Origin: Rhizophlyctis rosea
Lineage: Eukaryota; Chytridiomycota; Chytridiomycetes; Rhizophlyctidales; Rhizophlyctidaceae
Assembly (NCBI GenBank): GCA_027596075.1
Contig: JADGJC010000359.1
Span: forward strand, 3,621 to 38,712
Reading direction: 5' to 3'
DNA: 35,092 bases
The notes beneath the pieces are model-generated. The model did not search any database and was not told the DNA's origin. It saw nothing but the letters and a program-made list of their open reading frames with translations. Below are positions 10,059-20,860 of the stretch, piece after piece. Each line of letters starts with the position of its first letter. Within the stretch, counting starts at the first letter, position 1. The translations under genes were made by a program, and so were the position numbers.

Positions 10059-11162
10059 TTATATCACGAAGACCCACGAAAAAGTGATGGACATGAATAA
10101 TCCTACGGCGGTACCGTGTCCAGCACAGGTCACTCCAGAACTTCCAGAGCTCGCCTTTGTAGTGCTCAAAGGCCGGACAGAGGTTGTTGGGGTTACAGGA
10201 TTGATAGCTGCCGTTCCCACCACAATGGTGGTTTTATTCGCCGTTGTATCAGGACTCCCGCTGGGCCCATTGGAGCCACGAACAGTTGCGGACTGCTCAC
10301 TGCCAACCCCTTCCTGCCCAGCCGTTACATCTTCCCCTGTTGTAACTACTCCCACCGAGTTTGTAACAGCAGGTGGATTCCCATTTAGAGCCAACCCTAA
10401 ACCACTTCTAATGGATGTTGCTGTTGAACTGGGCATTGGCGCGATGGTGCCGGTAGGCGGAATGGAAGTGGCGGCAGCGGTACTGGTGGTGGATGCCGGA
10501 TCGGTCGGGGGAGGAAGAGGAGAAGAAGGGGGAGAAGATAGGGTAGGATTTGCAAGTGAAGAATTGAACATGTGCCCTTCCCCATCAGGCCGTTGGTCCA
10601 CATTCATACTTTGAAAAGTGCCACTAACATCTATGCAATGGTATTCGGGCATGATGGTACCGTGTGAATCTGTCCGTCTACAGTCAATGCTGGTAACAAT
10701 GTTTCCACCTCCTGCAAAAGGTAAACCGAAATCTGCAGCGTTATCGCACACGTGCGTAACTCCTGCTACACATGCGCAGGGTATGTCGGGTGGTGAATGT
10801 GGGGTCAATTCCCATCTGGCAGCGAGGGCTTCGTCTGAGTAGTTTCCGCTTTTCCATTCGGCGACGTATAGGGAGTTGATTCTAGCCTGTGTCCAGGCGG
10901 AGTAGTTTTGGAAGGGGGGGATGGTGTTATTATATTGTGTGAACTCGACGGGTGTGAAGAAGTAGGGGTCGATGGTCATAGGTATTTTGTTGCATAGCCA
11001 GCAGCCGTGGGGTTGGTTGTAGATGATGTACTTGGGATAACCGAAACATACGCTTGGACCTGAGTCTCCGTGATAGTTAGGAATAGGAGGATCAAAACCT
11101 TGATCCCATGCGGCGGCTGAGGAGGCCAGGAGAAGGCAGAGGAATATTGGAAGGTGTGGCAT
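10059..11162 (-). CDS. Secreted Cys-rich, probably GPI-anchored protein, copy 2
   Basis: Intact, intronless frame of 367 aa. Residues 1-18 form a signal peptide ending SSAAA. The N-terminal domain (about 19-200) has eight Cys at 39, 54, 57, 129, 131, 139, 161 and 176. Its motifs are YNQPHGCWLCNKIP, DPYFFTPVEF, NNTIPPFQNYS, IPCACVAGVTHVC and YHCIDVSGTFQS. Residues about 205-340 are a Ser/Thr/Pro/Ala-rich stalk likely to be O-glycosylated. The protein ends in a hydrophobic segment (GTAVGLFMSITFSWVFVI) with no cytoplasmic tail, the layout of a GPI-anchor signal. Copy 1 at 7932-9066 shares the whole domain order, so the pair arose by tandem duplication and has diverged mainly in the stalk. I do not recognise the N-terminal domain and assign no function; a cell-surface or wall location is inferred from the architecture. 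No TATA box was found in front of the ATG. Confidence 0.85.
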   Translation of the reverse strand: MPHLPIFLCLLLASSAAAWDQGFDPPIPNYHGDSGPSVCFGYPKYIIYNQPHGCWLCNKIPMTIDPYFFTPVEFTQYNNTIPPFQNYSAWTQARINSLYVAEWKSGNYSDEALAARWELTPHSPPDIPCACVAGVTHVCDNAADFGLPFAGGGNIVTSIDCRRTDSHGTIMPEYHCIDVSGTFQSMNVDQRPDGEGHMFNSSLANPTLSSPPSSPLPPPTDPASTTSTAAATSIPPTGTIAPMPSSTATSIRSGLGLALNGNPPAVTNSVGVVTTGEDVTAGQEGVGSEQSATVRGSNGPSGSPDTTANKTTIVVGTAAINPVTPTTSVRPLSTTKASSGSSGVTCAGHGTAVGLFMSITFSWVFVI

Positions 11163-12015
11163 ATTTGAGGTGTTTGATCTTCAGGTAGGTAGGCGTGGTC
11201 GGTGGAAGGAGGCTGGAGAAAGAAGCCAAGAGCAACCTAAATGACCCACTTGATGGCGAGCTGGGCAAGTGCAAAGTATGCTCATGTGACGTGATCCGCT
11301 TGATGTTCATGTCTCAATTTCAAGGGTCTTGATGTGAGCAGTAGCACCGGAAGTTTGCAAGCGGTGATAGGCCAAGACGACCAAGACACCGACCATGCAT
11401 ATTTCGAATATCGCTTGCCTCGAAGTACAGGAATACAGCATCGTTGTGTTAGACTATTTAGGGCGGAGCATGTCTGGTACTCTAGACTCTCTGATTTGTT
11501 CTCAAAATGGAGGTTCTGATAAGCAAACACATTGGCAGCCAATGACCTTCAGTCGATACCGCTGGCCGTGATCTCATAGCAATGCGAAGATCCCAATGCT
11601 CTGTCGCCAAAGTCGCCTGCTTTAACCGAGTTCCCATCTGCTTGACAGAACATGGCATGCTAAAATGCCCAATCAAGTCAATTACTAGTCAATTACTGCA
11701 CATTTTACGTGATGACTGACGGACGATCTGGCACAGAAAAGGCACAGTTCACCTCAAGTTGCCGTGCCGCCGCCACGAAACGCCACAAACACGGAGTGCC
11801 AGGATTGCATTCGATTGCCCCCTCCTTCAGGGGATTTCCCATGAGAATCCTTCAAATGCTAACAAGCCTTCGGGTAGACGTGCACTTAGTTTCCTGATAT
11901 CTAAATCCGTCGTCGTCACTTCGTACCCTCCAGATCCAGCTCAAAGCACCCTTGTCCGATTCCATTCCAACAGCCTCTTTCCAAAACTTCCCCTCGAAAC
12001 AAGCAATACCTAATA
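11163..12015. other. Divergent promoter region between GPI-type copy 2 and the deacetylase
   Basis: The two flanking genes are transcribed away from each other, so both promoters lie here. No open frame with family resemblance and no clear TATA box were found. Confidence 0.5.
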
Positions 12016-14630
12016 ATGGATCTACATCTGAAAGGGCCGACGCTGCCCCAGAAATCCAAAGTGTCATACCATTACCATCGTAAGCACTTGCAATCTGATC
12101 CTATCTGAACCTCGCGCTGCGCGCTTGGTGCTTTTGACGTATGCGGTTATTGACGGATCGTGTTTTTCTTTTTGTTTAGCGGATATTGGTCACTATCATT
12201 ATGGAGAGAAGCATTATATGAAGGTGCGGAGGCTTGTGGTGAGAATGTATATGGCAGATGGAATGGATGCTGATACGAAACTTTGACAGCCTGCACGTGT
12301 AAAAATGGCACACAGTTTGATTTCTGCGTATGGTCTTATCAAGGATATGGAAGTCTGCGTAAGGAATTTAATGATACGTCTTTACAATCGTTTGCGTATG
12401 GACTGATGTTTTGACGTATGATATTGATGACACCAGCGTCCAACTCCCGCCACGTTCAAAGAAATGACTAAGTACCATACAGACGATTACATTAAGTTTC
12501 TGGAACGAGGTTGGTGGACGTGCGAAACTCGCAGGAAGCGAGACGAATAAGATATTGGGGCCATACTGACTTGGAAAAACTTGTAGTGAACTTGGTGGAT
12601 AAGGACACGGACTGGGTCGTGAACGAAGCACCATATTTCAATTGTGGTGATCAGTGTCCGGATTGTCCAGGTATGCAGCTGTCTATGGGCTAAAAACTGC
12701 GTTTCCCATTGTTTACATTATCATTTCCCACACAGTATTTGAAGGAATGTACGAATTCTGCTCCCTGTCCGCTGGCGGATCAATAGGTACGGACATTCAA
12801 TGGGTAAAACATCAAAACAAAGTACTGAACTTACCAAATTGCATGTTGCGTTTGATGACAAACAGAGGCCGCCAAGAAGATAAACAAAGGCGACTGCGAC
12901 ATAGCCATAAACTGGGGCGGTGGCCTCCACCACGCCAAAAAGAAGGAAGCCTCCGGGTTCTGCTACGTTAATGATATTGTTTTGGCTATTTTGGAGTTGC
13001 TAAAGTAGGTAGCCGCTTCTCTTGAATTATGTCCACATTCACTTCCCCCAACTGACATGTATCATTTCAACGACTTTCCCGTTAGGTACCACAACAGAGT
13101 CCTCTACATCGACACGGACGTCCATCACGGCGATGGAGTGGAGGAAGCGTTCTATACGACGGATAGAGTGATGACGCTTAGCCTTCATAAGTTCGGAGAG
13201 TTTTTCCCGGGGACGGGGGCGTCGCACGATATTGGGTTTGGGAGGGGGAGGGGGTATTCCGTTAATATTCCGTTGAATAATGGTTTGTTTGGCGTTACCT
13301 TGCTGTCTTCATAACATCATTACTGACTGATTTGTGCCTTATTTCCCACCGCAGGCATAGACGACGAATCCTACCGCTTCATCTTCGACTCTGTCGTCCA
13401 ACACGTTATGGATTTTTACCGTCCTGGTGCTGTTGTGCTCCAACTTGGTGCAGACTCGCTTGTGGGCGATCGGTTGGGAGCCTTCAATTTGTCGATGCAG
13501 GGACATGCGCATTCTGTTGAATTTCTGAAGAAGTTCAATGTACCGGTTATTTTGTTGGGTGGTGGAGGGTATACGATTCGGAATGTTGCGAGGGCGTGGA
13601 CTTTTGAGACGAGTGTGGCGGCTGGGGTTGAGGTTTCGGAAGGTATGGAGGCGGTGATTTGGTGAGGGGGTTTTGGGTGTGGTGTTTGATGGTTTTTTTT
13701 GTGGTGGGTGATAGAACTACCCTTCCATGAATACTTCGATTATTATGGACCGGAGTATCGATTGGCGATTCCGGCGAGTAATATGGAGAATATGAATACG
13801 AGGCAGTATTTGGAGAAGTTGCGGTGAGTTTTGGTTTTTTCAATCTCTTTCCTTCCGTTCGGGTTTTGTGTCTTGCTTTTGTGACTGACGTGTGTGGCTA
13901 AATATATTTTTTGTTTTTTGTTGGATGCAGGCGAGAAGCGGTGGAGAATATGAGGAATTTGCCGCATGCTCCCAGTGTGCAGTATCAAGGTGGGGGAGGG
14001 AGGGAGGCGATGCGTTTTAATATTGGGATTCCCGCTGAGTTCCTTTCCCTATGATGGGCTAGATGTACCCGTAGACGGATTCTCATCAGATGATGAGGAA
14101 TTCACGGATGAGAACGAATACGCGAAGGATCGGAGGATTAGTCGTAAGTGTCGCTCTCATTTTCAAGATATCCCTAACATACAATCGTGTAACGGCTATC
14201 TGATCAGAACGCCAATCGGACGCATACCGCATCCCCGCCAACGGCCTCTCAGACTCTGAAGACGAAGGCGATAACAGGCGGGACCGCACATCTTACCGGG
14301 ATCGGAAACGGGGTGGTGCGACGGCGGAGAGGAGTGGGAGTAGTGTTACGCCTATGGGGTTGATGAGTGGGCGGAGGAGGGAGAGGGGGGTGGGTGGTGG
14401 TGGGGGTGGTGGGGTTGGGGGTGGAGGTGGTGGGGAGAAGGANNNNNNNNNNNNNNNNNNNNNNNNNNNNNNNNNNNNNNNNNNNNNNNNNNNNNNTGGG
14501 GTTCCTGGGGGAGTGGTCTGGTCCTGGTCGTGTAGATTGGGGTTTGGCGACTGTCAAGGTGGAGAACGATGGGGATGTTGTTATGGGGGAGGTTGCGGAT
14601 GGAGATGGGGGACTGAATGGGGTTGTGTGA
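12016..14630 (+). CDS. Class I histone deacetylase (RPD3/HOS2 type)
   Basis: Thirteen exons: 12016-12079, 12180-12223, 12290-12358, 12437-12509, 12587-12670, 12736-12786, 12866-13004, 13086-13282, 13355-13642, 13715-13823, 13931-13989, 14063-14143, 14208-14630. All splice in phase. The catalytic core is complete: H150-H151 in GGGLHHAKK, zinc ligands D186 and H188 in [11 protein letters not shown] and D274 in LGADSL, and the transition-state Tyr 313 in [10 protein letters not shown]. It removes acetyl groups from histone tails in Sin3- or Set3-like corepressor complexes (family knowledge). The tail after [16 protein letters not shown] is acidic ([15 protein letters not shown]), then basic, Gly-rich and finally acidic ([14 protein letters not shown]). 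A 54-N gap interrupts the last exon; the frames on its two sides do not agree, so its true length is unknown. A short Cys-rich insertion ([11 protein letters not shown]) lies where relatives have GEDCPVF. Length is about 550 aa. Confidence 0.95.
14443..14496. other. Assembly gap (54 N) inside the deacetylase last exon
   Basis: The gap sits directly after a G-rich tract coding for poly-Gly (about 14385-14442). The coding frame shifts by one across it, so 54 is a nominal length. Confidence 0.98.
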
Positions 14631-14785
14631 TGCTTGTAGTGACAGGCAATGGCAAAAAGAAGAGGGAAGGGTGTACAGTTTTTCGCCAGAAGGTTTTCCC
14701 TGTTCGAAGGGAGTGGTATACTTTTGTGTCACCGTTGTTGTATATACAGATGTTTGATCGTTTTGTTCTGAATGATGGATGTCAG

Positions 14786-15995
14786 TTAGAGGATGGAGTT
14801 CGCTATATCTACAAGCTTTTGGTGTGTTGCTGATTGTTGTGGTGGGGTGTCGGTGGATGGGGCGAGGGGTGTGGTGGTTGCTGGCGGGAGATTTGAGTCG
14901 ATGTCCATTGTGTCGTGGGAAGGGTCGAGTGGTTCGGGTATGGTGGTGGGGTCTGGTGGTGCGGATTGCTGCAAGTGGGTTGTGTGAATTTTGACGGGTT
15001 TAGATTTTGGGACCATGGGGATGGCTGTGAAGAATGGCAAACTGCACCTCTTCACTCCTTGACGTTTGTGCGAGCGACCGGCCTACTGCTGCTAGCGATT
15101 GGGCGATTTCTTCTGTTGATCTGAGGGGTTCTCTTCTTTAGCGTCTTGTTTCCAATCTTTTTCTATTTGGGACCAATGGTCACTTACTTTTGGACATTGG
15201 CGGTGAGGAGGTTCCGTTGCCGGATTTGACGTTCGAGGAGGAGGCGGAGGGTGTCTCGTCCCTACATATGTCATGTAATGATCAATATTGGAATGGAGGC
15301 TGCAGTGCACTATGTAGGCACATGAAAATCAGATACTCATTTACCATGTGTGGCCGATAGGTGTTGAGTAGATGATGCATGTTTTGAGCGATGACTTTGA
15401 TGTGGTCGATTTTGTGCATGTGCTGCAAGTATGTTTTGGGGAGTTAGAGGTGAGATATGTATTCAGGTAACAGTGTGCACGTACGTGTTCGGGCCGGGTG
15501 ATTAGGATGTCGATTAGTAGGAGGAAGTTGGCGAGGAGGGAGTGGTTGAGGTTGTGGAGTTCTTGTGGGAGGTCTATGGGGAAGTTGGTAAAAGTGAGTG
15601 AGGATTCGGAGTGAGTGGGCAGTAGAGCCGGGTAGTCAACGCCGTGTGCTTCAGTACACAGCGCGAGCGCTTTCCCCGTACACATATGTCCATGTCGTGC
15701 GCACCGATGCCCGTCTAACGTCTACTCTTGGACCTCTCACCCACGCATACCAACCTAGCTCTTTACCATCAGAATACAGTCTCCGCACGCCATACTCGTC
15801 CAGGCTCTTTAGATCGTAGCCGGTTGAGTAGCGAGTTCCGAAGGAGACGAAGTCTGTCGGCGGGGTTTCGGGAGGGTGTAGGAAGGTGTTTTCGGCCGGG
15901 GTTTGAATTTTTTCATCGGTGTAGGAGGAGAAGTAGGGTGGTGGTAATGGGAAGGGGTTGCGCAGTTCGCCTATTGTGGCGGGTGGTTGGGCCAT
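14786..15995 (-). CDS. MED7: Mediator complex subunit 7
   Basis: Six exons on the minus strand: 15767-15995, 15485-15648, 15345-15422, 15188-15261, 15048-15120, 14786-14968. All are in phase and give 266 aa, slightly longer than yeast Med7 (about 220). The N-terminus has the family's proline-rich start, NPFPLPPPYFSSYTDE. The helical middle contains LPQELHNLNHSLLANFLLLI, then IAQNMHHLLNTYRPHM and GRDTLRLLLERQIRQRN, as in the Med7 dimerisation region that pairs with Med21 in the Mediator middle module. A fungal tail (STEEIAQSLAAVGRSL, ending QKLVDIANSIL) follows a Pro/Thr linker. An in-frame TAA after GTCCAAAAG overlaps a perfect GTAAGT donor; splicing there leads into the well-formed exon 5, so I treat it as an intron. 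Mediator bridges activators and RNA polymerase II in the nucleus. An upstream in-frame ATG at 16091 exists, but the family start fits 15995. The gene is convergent with the deacetylase, 155 bases apart. Confidence 0.9.
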
Positions 15996-16763
15996 TGCGG
16001 GAGAGTTGTGTGGGAAGACGTGATCTTGGAGTGTGGGAAAGGATGAAAGTTCGTGGGTTGCTGGGTTTTCTGTGGGTTTGCTCCAGCCCACGAGGTCAGG
16101 ACAACTTCAGGTGGCGCACGCTCACGTCACGGACAGACTGGACAGCGTGGAATGAGTACCTCTCCAGTTGCCAGATTTCAATCAATGGAATTAATGGAAC
16201 TTTTTCCTGCTGTCCTCTAATGCTTGACGAAGCGAACTTGGCCTTGTTTCTGATCATGGTTATTGGCAGAACCGAATTCTTCCTATCATCGAGAGTACTG
16301 ACATGATTTACCGGTGTGACCGTACAGCAAAAGGTACAAAACTAAATGGGTCTGCAAGCGGGGCCGTGGGGTGGAGCTTAATGAGTTCGAGGCGACAAAT
16401 GAATGAAGAGCCCTTGCATCTGCGAGAGCCCTTGCATCTGCGAAAGCCATATACACCATGAGACAGAAATGCCGTTGTCATTCAACAAGGCGGTGCTTGC
16501 AAGAGATTTTAGAGCACGAAGTACTGAATTTGATATTAAGTGAATGAGATTGTAAACAAACCAAAGCTATGACTTGGCTTTGAGGGTCCCACGCGATTCA
16601 GGGTCTTCTGCAGCAGTCATCCAAACAAACTTCACATCGCACATCTCTCAAGAACGATTCCAGTTTCTTCAAAGAAGTCCTGCAATTGCTGCTCCGGCCC
16701 TGCTGGCAAAGAATTGCTCCACTCAATACATCCACCTACCCTGCTCACTTCCAACAGCCACAC
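15996..16763. other. Divergent promoter region between MED7 and the IQ-motif gene
   Basis: Both neighbours are transcribed outward, so this holds both promoters. Apart from an exact 18-base tandem repeat I see nothing specific. Confidence 0.5.
16407..16442. repeat. Perfect 2 x 18-base tandem repeat
   Basis: AGAGCCCTTGCATCTGCG occurs twice head to tail with no mismatch, indicating a recent duplication in the region between MED7 and the IQ-motif gene. Confidence 0.9.
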
Positions 16764-17057
16764 ATGAACCCAAACGACACCCCCGCATCCCGTCCACCAC
16801 GTGCACCCGAACCCCCCTCCGCCCTCGTCCCTCCTCAGGCAACAAACGCCGACGACTACTACCGTCCTGACGTGAAGCTGGCGGCTGCGGAGGAAGACGT
16901 CAATCTTACCGACGACGGCATTAACCTTGCGGCCAAAGATCCCGGTTTCCCGCCTCCGGCTGGGTCGGATGCTCAAGCGGCAGCAACGCATATCCAAAGT
17001 GCGTGGCGGGGACATGCGTTGAGGGAGGAGGTGGGAAAGTTGGGAAGTACTATATGA
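16764..17057 (+). CDS. Small IQ-motif (calmodulin-binding) protein
   Basis: Single-exon frame of 97 aa from the ATG at 16764 (MNPNDTPASRPPRAPEPPSA). Residues 1-25 are Pro-rich and disordered-looking. A middle acidic stretch (DVKLAAAEEDVNLTDDG) follows. Residues 77-87 form a textbook IQ motif, IQSAWRGHALR (IQxxxRGxxxR), close to the C-terminus. IQ motifs bind calmodulin or related EF-hand light chains without needing calcium. No enzymatic domain is present, so it is probably an adaptor or regulator; small IQ proteins are common in flagellar and cytoskeletal structures, but that link is only inference here. The frame stays open upstream to an ATG at 16686, so a longer N-terminus is possible. 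The IQ match and codon usage with C-ending codons argue for a real gene. Confidence 0.6.
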   Translation: MNPNDTPASRPPRAPEPPSALVPPQATNADDYYRPDVKLAAAEEDVNLTDDGINLAAKDPGFPPPAGSDAQAAATHIQSAWRGHALREEVGKLGSTI

Positions 17058-20000
17058 ATTGGAGGTTTCGGATTGGGGCTGCACACGTTCTATACATGTT
17101 TCAATTGTAAGCCTGTCACTAAAACCTGGAATCGGGAGTCCCGGTATCCGTTCTGCAGTAGGTCGTCGAAAACACGTCGGGCATGTATGGGTGATGTTGA
17201 TATATCTGCACCACTCAACCATAGCGGTGTAAAGCAGTACTTTCTTCGAATACAATTCTAAAGCAAAAAAGGTGGGAAGGTGACGGATGTGTTTGCGTTC
17301 TCAGTGTGCGTGCTCAATGAATTCAATGTCATTTTCAGAATCGTTTTTTGTTTCGGTTGGAAGTGACGACGACAACTAAATTACAGGTCTCACAAGTGGA
17401 AGTAGTAGTCCCTGGGACATGTTCCATTCGGCCAGGCGGCAAGTGCGGCAGCAGCATGGGTAATGTAACTGATGCACGCTCAAGCGTTGCATGCTCAAGC
17501 CTGCACAGCATTGTAGTGTTCTCGCACATTGTTGTGTGCTTTTTTGACTAATGCAGTATGATCATGGGGCTTCCATGAAATTGTCCCTTGATATTGTGAT
17601 ATGTTGTGAAAGAGGTCTTAATGTTCAGTACGTTCGTGTCCTTGTGCGTGATGCTTCTGTTCACAGGAGTTCCTTGCCACATGCGCTACGTTCAACGGGG
17701 TCGACGACAGAACGCACGCATCATATTTGATGACGCCATATGCCCCCCGTACATGCCACTGAGTGATCAAGTAACAACCGGGGGGACCTCGGTTGGAAAT
17801 TAGAATGTATATTCCCGTTCCGCTATCGTGCGCAATGTCAATCAGCTCGCCTTTCCACGCATTGACAAAGCGAATTCGACCGCCTCAGTTCAGTTTGGTG
17901 CTCCATGCTCCCAATGGAAAAAGTGAAGTGCGGTGCGGATGAAGGTGACTGTGGAAGCATTTCCTTAATCGGCTTTGAAGGGAAGTGTCACATACTGTTC
18001 CCAGTATATATTGTTGTTTTTTGCTGTGATTGGAGGCGGGTAGTGCGACCAGCGGTCAACTGATACCAGTATCAGATGCCCAAACGACAGGCTGAGTTCT
18101 GCAAGCTTTGCATGCCACACAATTCATGCAAGGAAGTTTACATATCAAAAAAAAAATGAGGGCACACTATCTTACTGATTATCCACAACAAGGATCGTGC
18201 GCATGTTGTCAGCTGTACCATAAAGTGTGGGCATGGTGGCAATGGACCTTCATGGGTCAGCGGGCTGTTTTGAGATGATGCTCGAAGATGACAAAAATCA
18301 TGAACAACTTTTTGGCCTCACTATTGGACGCCGGGCTCCCAAGTGTCGAGACAAGCTTCCTGTTCAATTACACTGTCCGCTGCGATATTTTACGATAAGT
18401 GAAGTCCACGCTCAATCCGTTGACCAGTGGTAATAGACATAGATAAATCCATGTGCTTGCATTGTTTGCCTGGCGTAGATGTAGCTTCTGGTTCGACCAC
18501 TTCCAGGGCTACCACAATACTTCCTCTTCCAAAGTACCCTCATTTTTGTTACTATTGTTTTCATTCTTGATTCATGGTGGAATCGATTGAGGAATGTAAA
18601 TGGATGGGGAGTGAATGCGAAGGCTGCAATCAATGTTCTCAAGGACGCCATGTATGTCCAACCATTTTCAAGTGCTCAGAGTTATTTGTGGAAGCAAAAA
18701 TGAGATGGTGCTCATTTCGGAACTGTATTGTGGAGCTAAAGGTATGAACTTCTCATGGTCGAATTCAGATTAGAGCATTGTGTTTGTGAGAGATATTCTT
18801 ATGCCAATGTACCGTCGGAAGTGACAACCTCAAATGCAATGCTGAAGTTTGGTGCGCGCGATGAGTGATGTGGGATACTTCGCAATGCGCAGCCCTTTGC
18901 GGCTCATTTCCGGAGACAGGAGTTCCCAATAACTGTAAGGTTCATATTGGTAGCAGCGGGAGAAAAGCGCAACCCGTCAGTACCAGTACCAAATTTCCCC
19001 AGCGTCGGGAAATTCCGTGGAGGACGTAGGACGCAACAAGTGCGGATTCGCTTCAAATGAATGCATTGTCCTCTATGGGCGTAACGATGTTGGCAGCCGT
19101 CATAATCAGCAACCTGATGAATGTGATCAAGTGAGTGTGTACAATGCGAACACATTGATAGTTGAAGTCCCTTGAACATGCTGCCGGGATCTTATACTTG
19201 AATTAGTTGAGTCGATGCGTTACCTTCTTGCTCCCATGCTACACGAGGGTGGAAGTTGCGTTGAACTCTTGAACAATACAGACTCATCATGCATGCACCC
19301 TTGAAAAACAGCCTTCTGATGGCGATCCTGGCCGACTTCCATGGATGTGCTCAACACCGCCAGTAACATCGTCCACGCCAAAGCTCCGCAACATGCCCTA
19401 TAGGCTGAATTTGTCGCAAGTGCAGGTGTTGATAGACCGAAATGGTTTCAAACATTCTTTTGTGCTTTGTCCATCCTACCAGCTACTCCCACCGGCTCGG
19501 CTTGCCGGGTTCCCCAACCGAGTATGATGCTTTCAGCGTTGCAAAGGTTGTTTCACCATGATATGCACTTTCGCCGAGAGAGACGTGGCCCCTTTCGCTC
19601 TCACTGATTGTGATGAAGTCGTTATGATCAGTGCAACAGCTAAAATGCAGTAGAACGCTGCTGCGCGAATGAACTCGTCCTTGATTCATCCGGCTCTCAT
19701 CGTCTTCGGCAACTGAAAAGGATCGGTTCGATTCAGACAACAAACAACTTCACCGCAATGATCATAAGGTCGTTAGCGTTGGGTACGTACTGTGTTCATT
19801 CGACGACTGAGTGAGTCTATCCATGACTAACATGCTGATAAATGGAATGTCAATGGAACTGGTTTTGCCGTACATTGCCACCAACATGTCATTGCATCAA
19901 CATGATGATCAAGTTCCTGATCTGAACAGGTAGACAATGGGACTTCGGTATCGTGTACTTAGTCAACGCTTCCACTTTTGTTGCTCAGAAGGTTGGCATC

Positions 20001-20860
20001 TTGATTGACCAAAGTTCCGACGTGTAATCCATTCTTTTTCTGTCCACGTCTCAAATCAGTTGCCGCAACCTGAACGTTGGAGCGGTGAACCTGAGACGTT
20101 CTCGCACATCTCTAGCATGTACCATCAAGTTTTTTTAATGAGTAACTCGATTTGCTGCACTGCGCGACACACTTTGCTTCGCCATCTTGTAGATGTGTTC
20201 ATTTGTCATTGCACCCGATCTATGGATTTACCTGGTCAAAAGAGACAAAAAAGGACAAGCTCTTCTGAGTTCGGATAGCGACGTAGCAATGAAAAGCTTA
20301 GCGCGATCGCCATGCGCAGCATCAGGAGAAAGGTGAGAGTTCAGGAGGGGTCTGTCATCTCTGCTGCCCGGGCTGTGATGGAGAGCACCTCTGTTTCCTG
20401 CATGATTATGTAGACCAAGGTTATGATCACATCGCAGATTCAATCGTTTCGTCCTTGTGATAAGGATGCGGTAATTTTCAGAAGACGCGAGAGGCTTGTT
20501 TTTTGCGGAGGTTTATTGTTGTTTTGGATTGTTTACTAGTCTGAATGCTCGACTTGTTTTAAGTTTGCAAGTAGGTTTGGCTACATCAGAAACCACGGAA
20601 AGCAAATAAGCGCCGTCGTAGCTATTCACGATAACAAAAGCCTTTACAACCCATATCCAAGACGGAATGTTTCCAGGACGAACTTGTGCGAAATCAATTC
20701 AAACTTCATTGCGTGCTCGCTTCACGATGCACTGCAGATCTTATTATACAAAATGCTACGCAGTCTACGCGTTGTTCATGAAAACACAACAATTGTCCAT
20801 CGAAATGAGAAACCGATCAACGGCTCTTCGCAGAACTTTTATAACGACGATCCCGTTGCA
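17058..20860. other. 3.8-kb gene-poor stretch
   Basis: No open frame above about 90 codons and no exon chain with family resemblance on either strand. Composition is balanced, unlike the C- or G-skewed exons around. No tRNA, no obvious long repeat and no transposase motif were found by eye. It could be decayed mobile DNA, long regulatory DNA for the LPMO, or noncoding RNA genes that cannot be recognised by reading. Confidence 0.5.
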
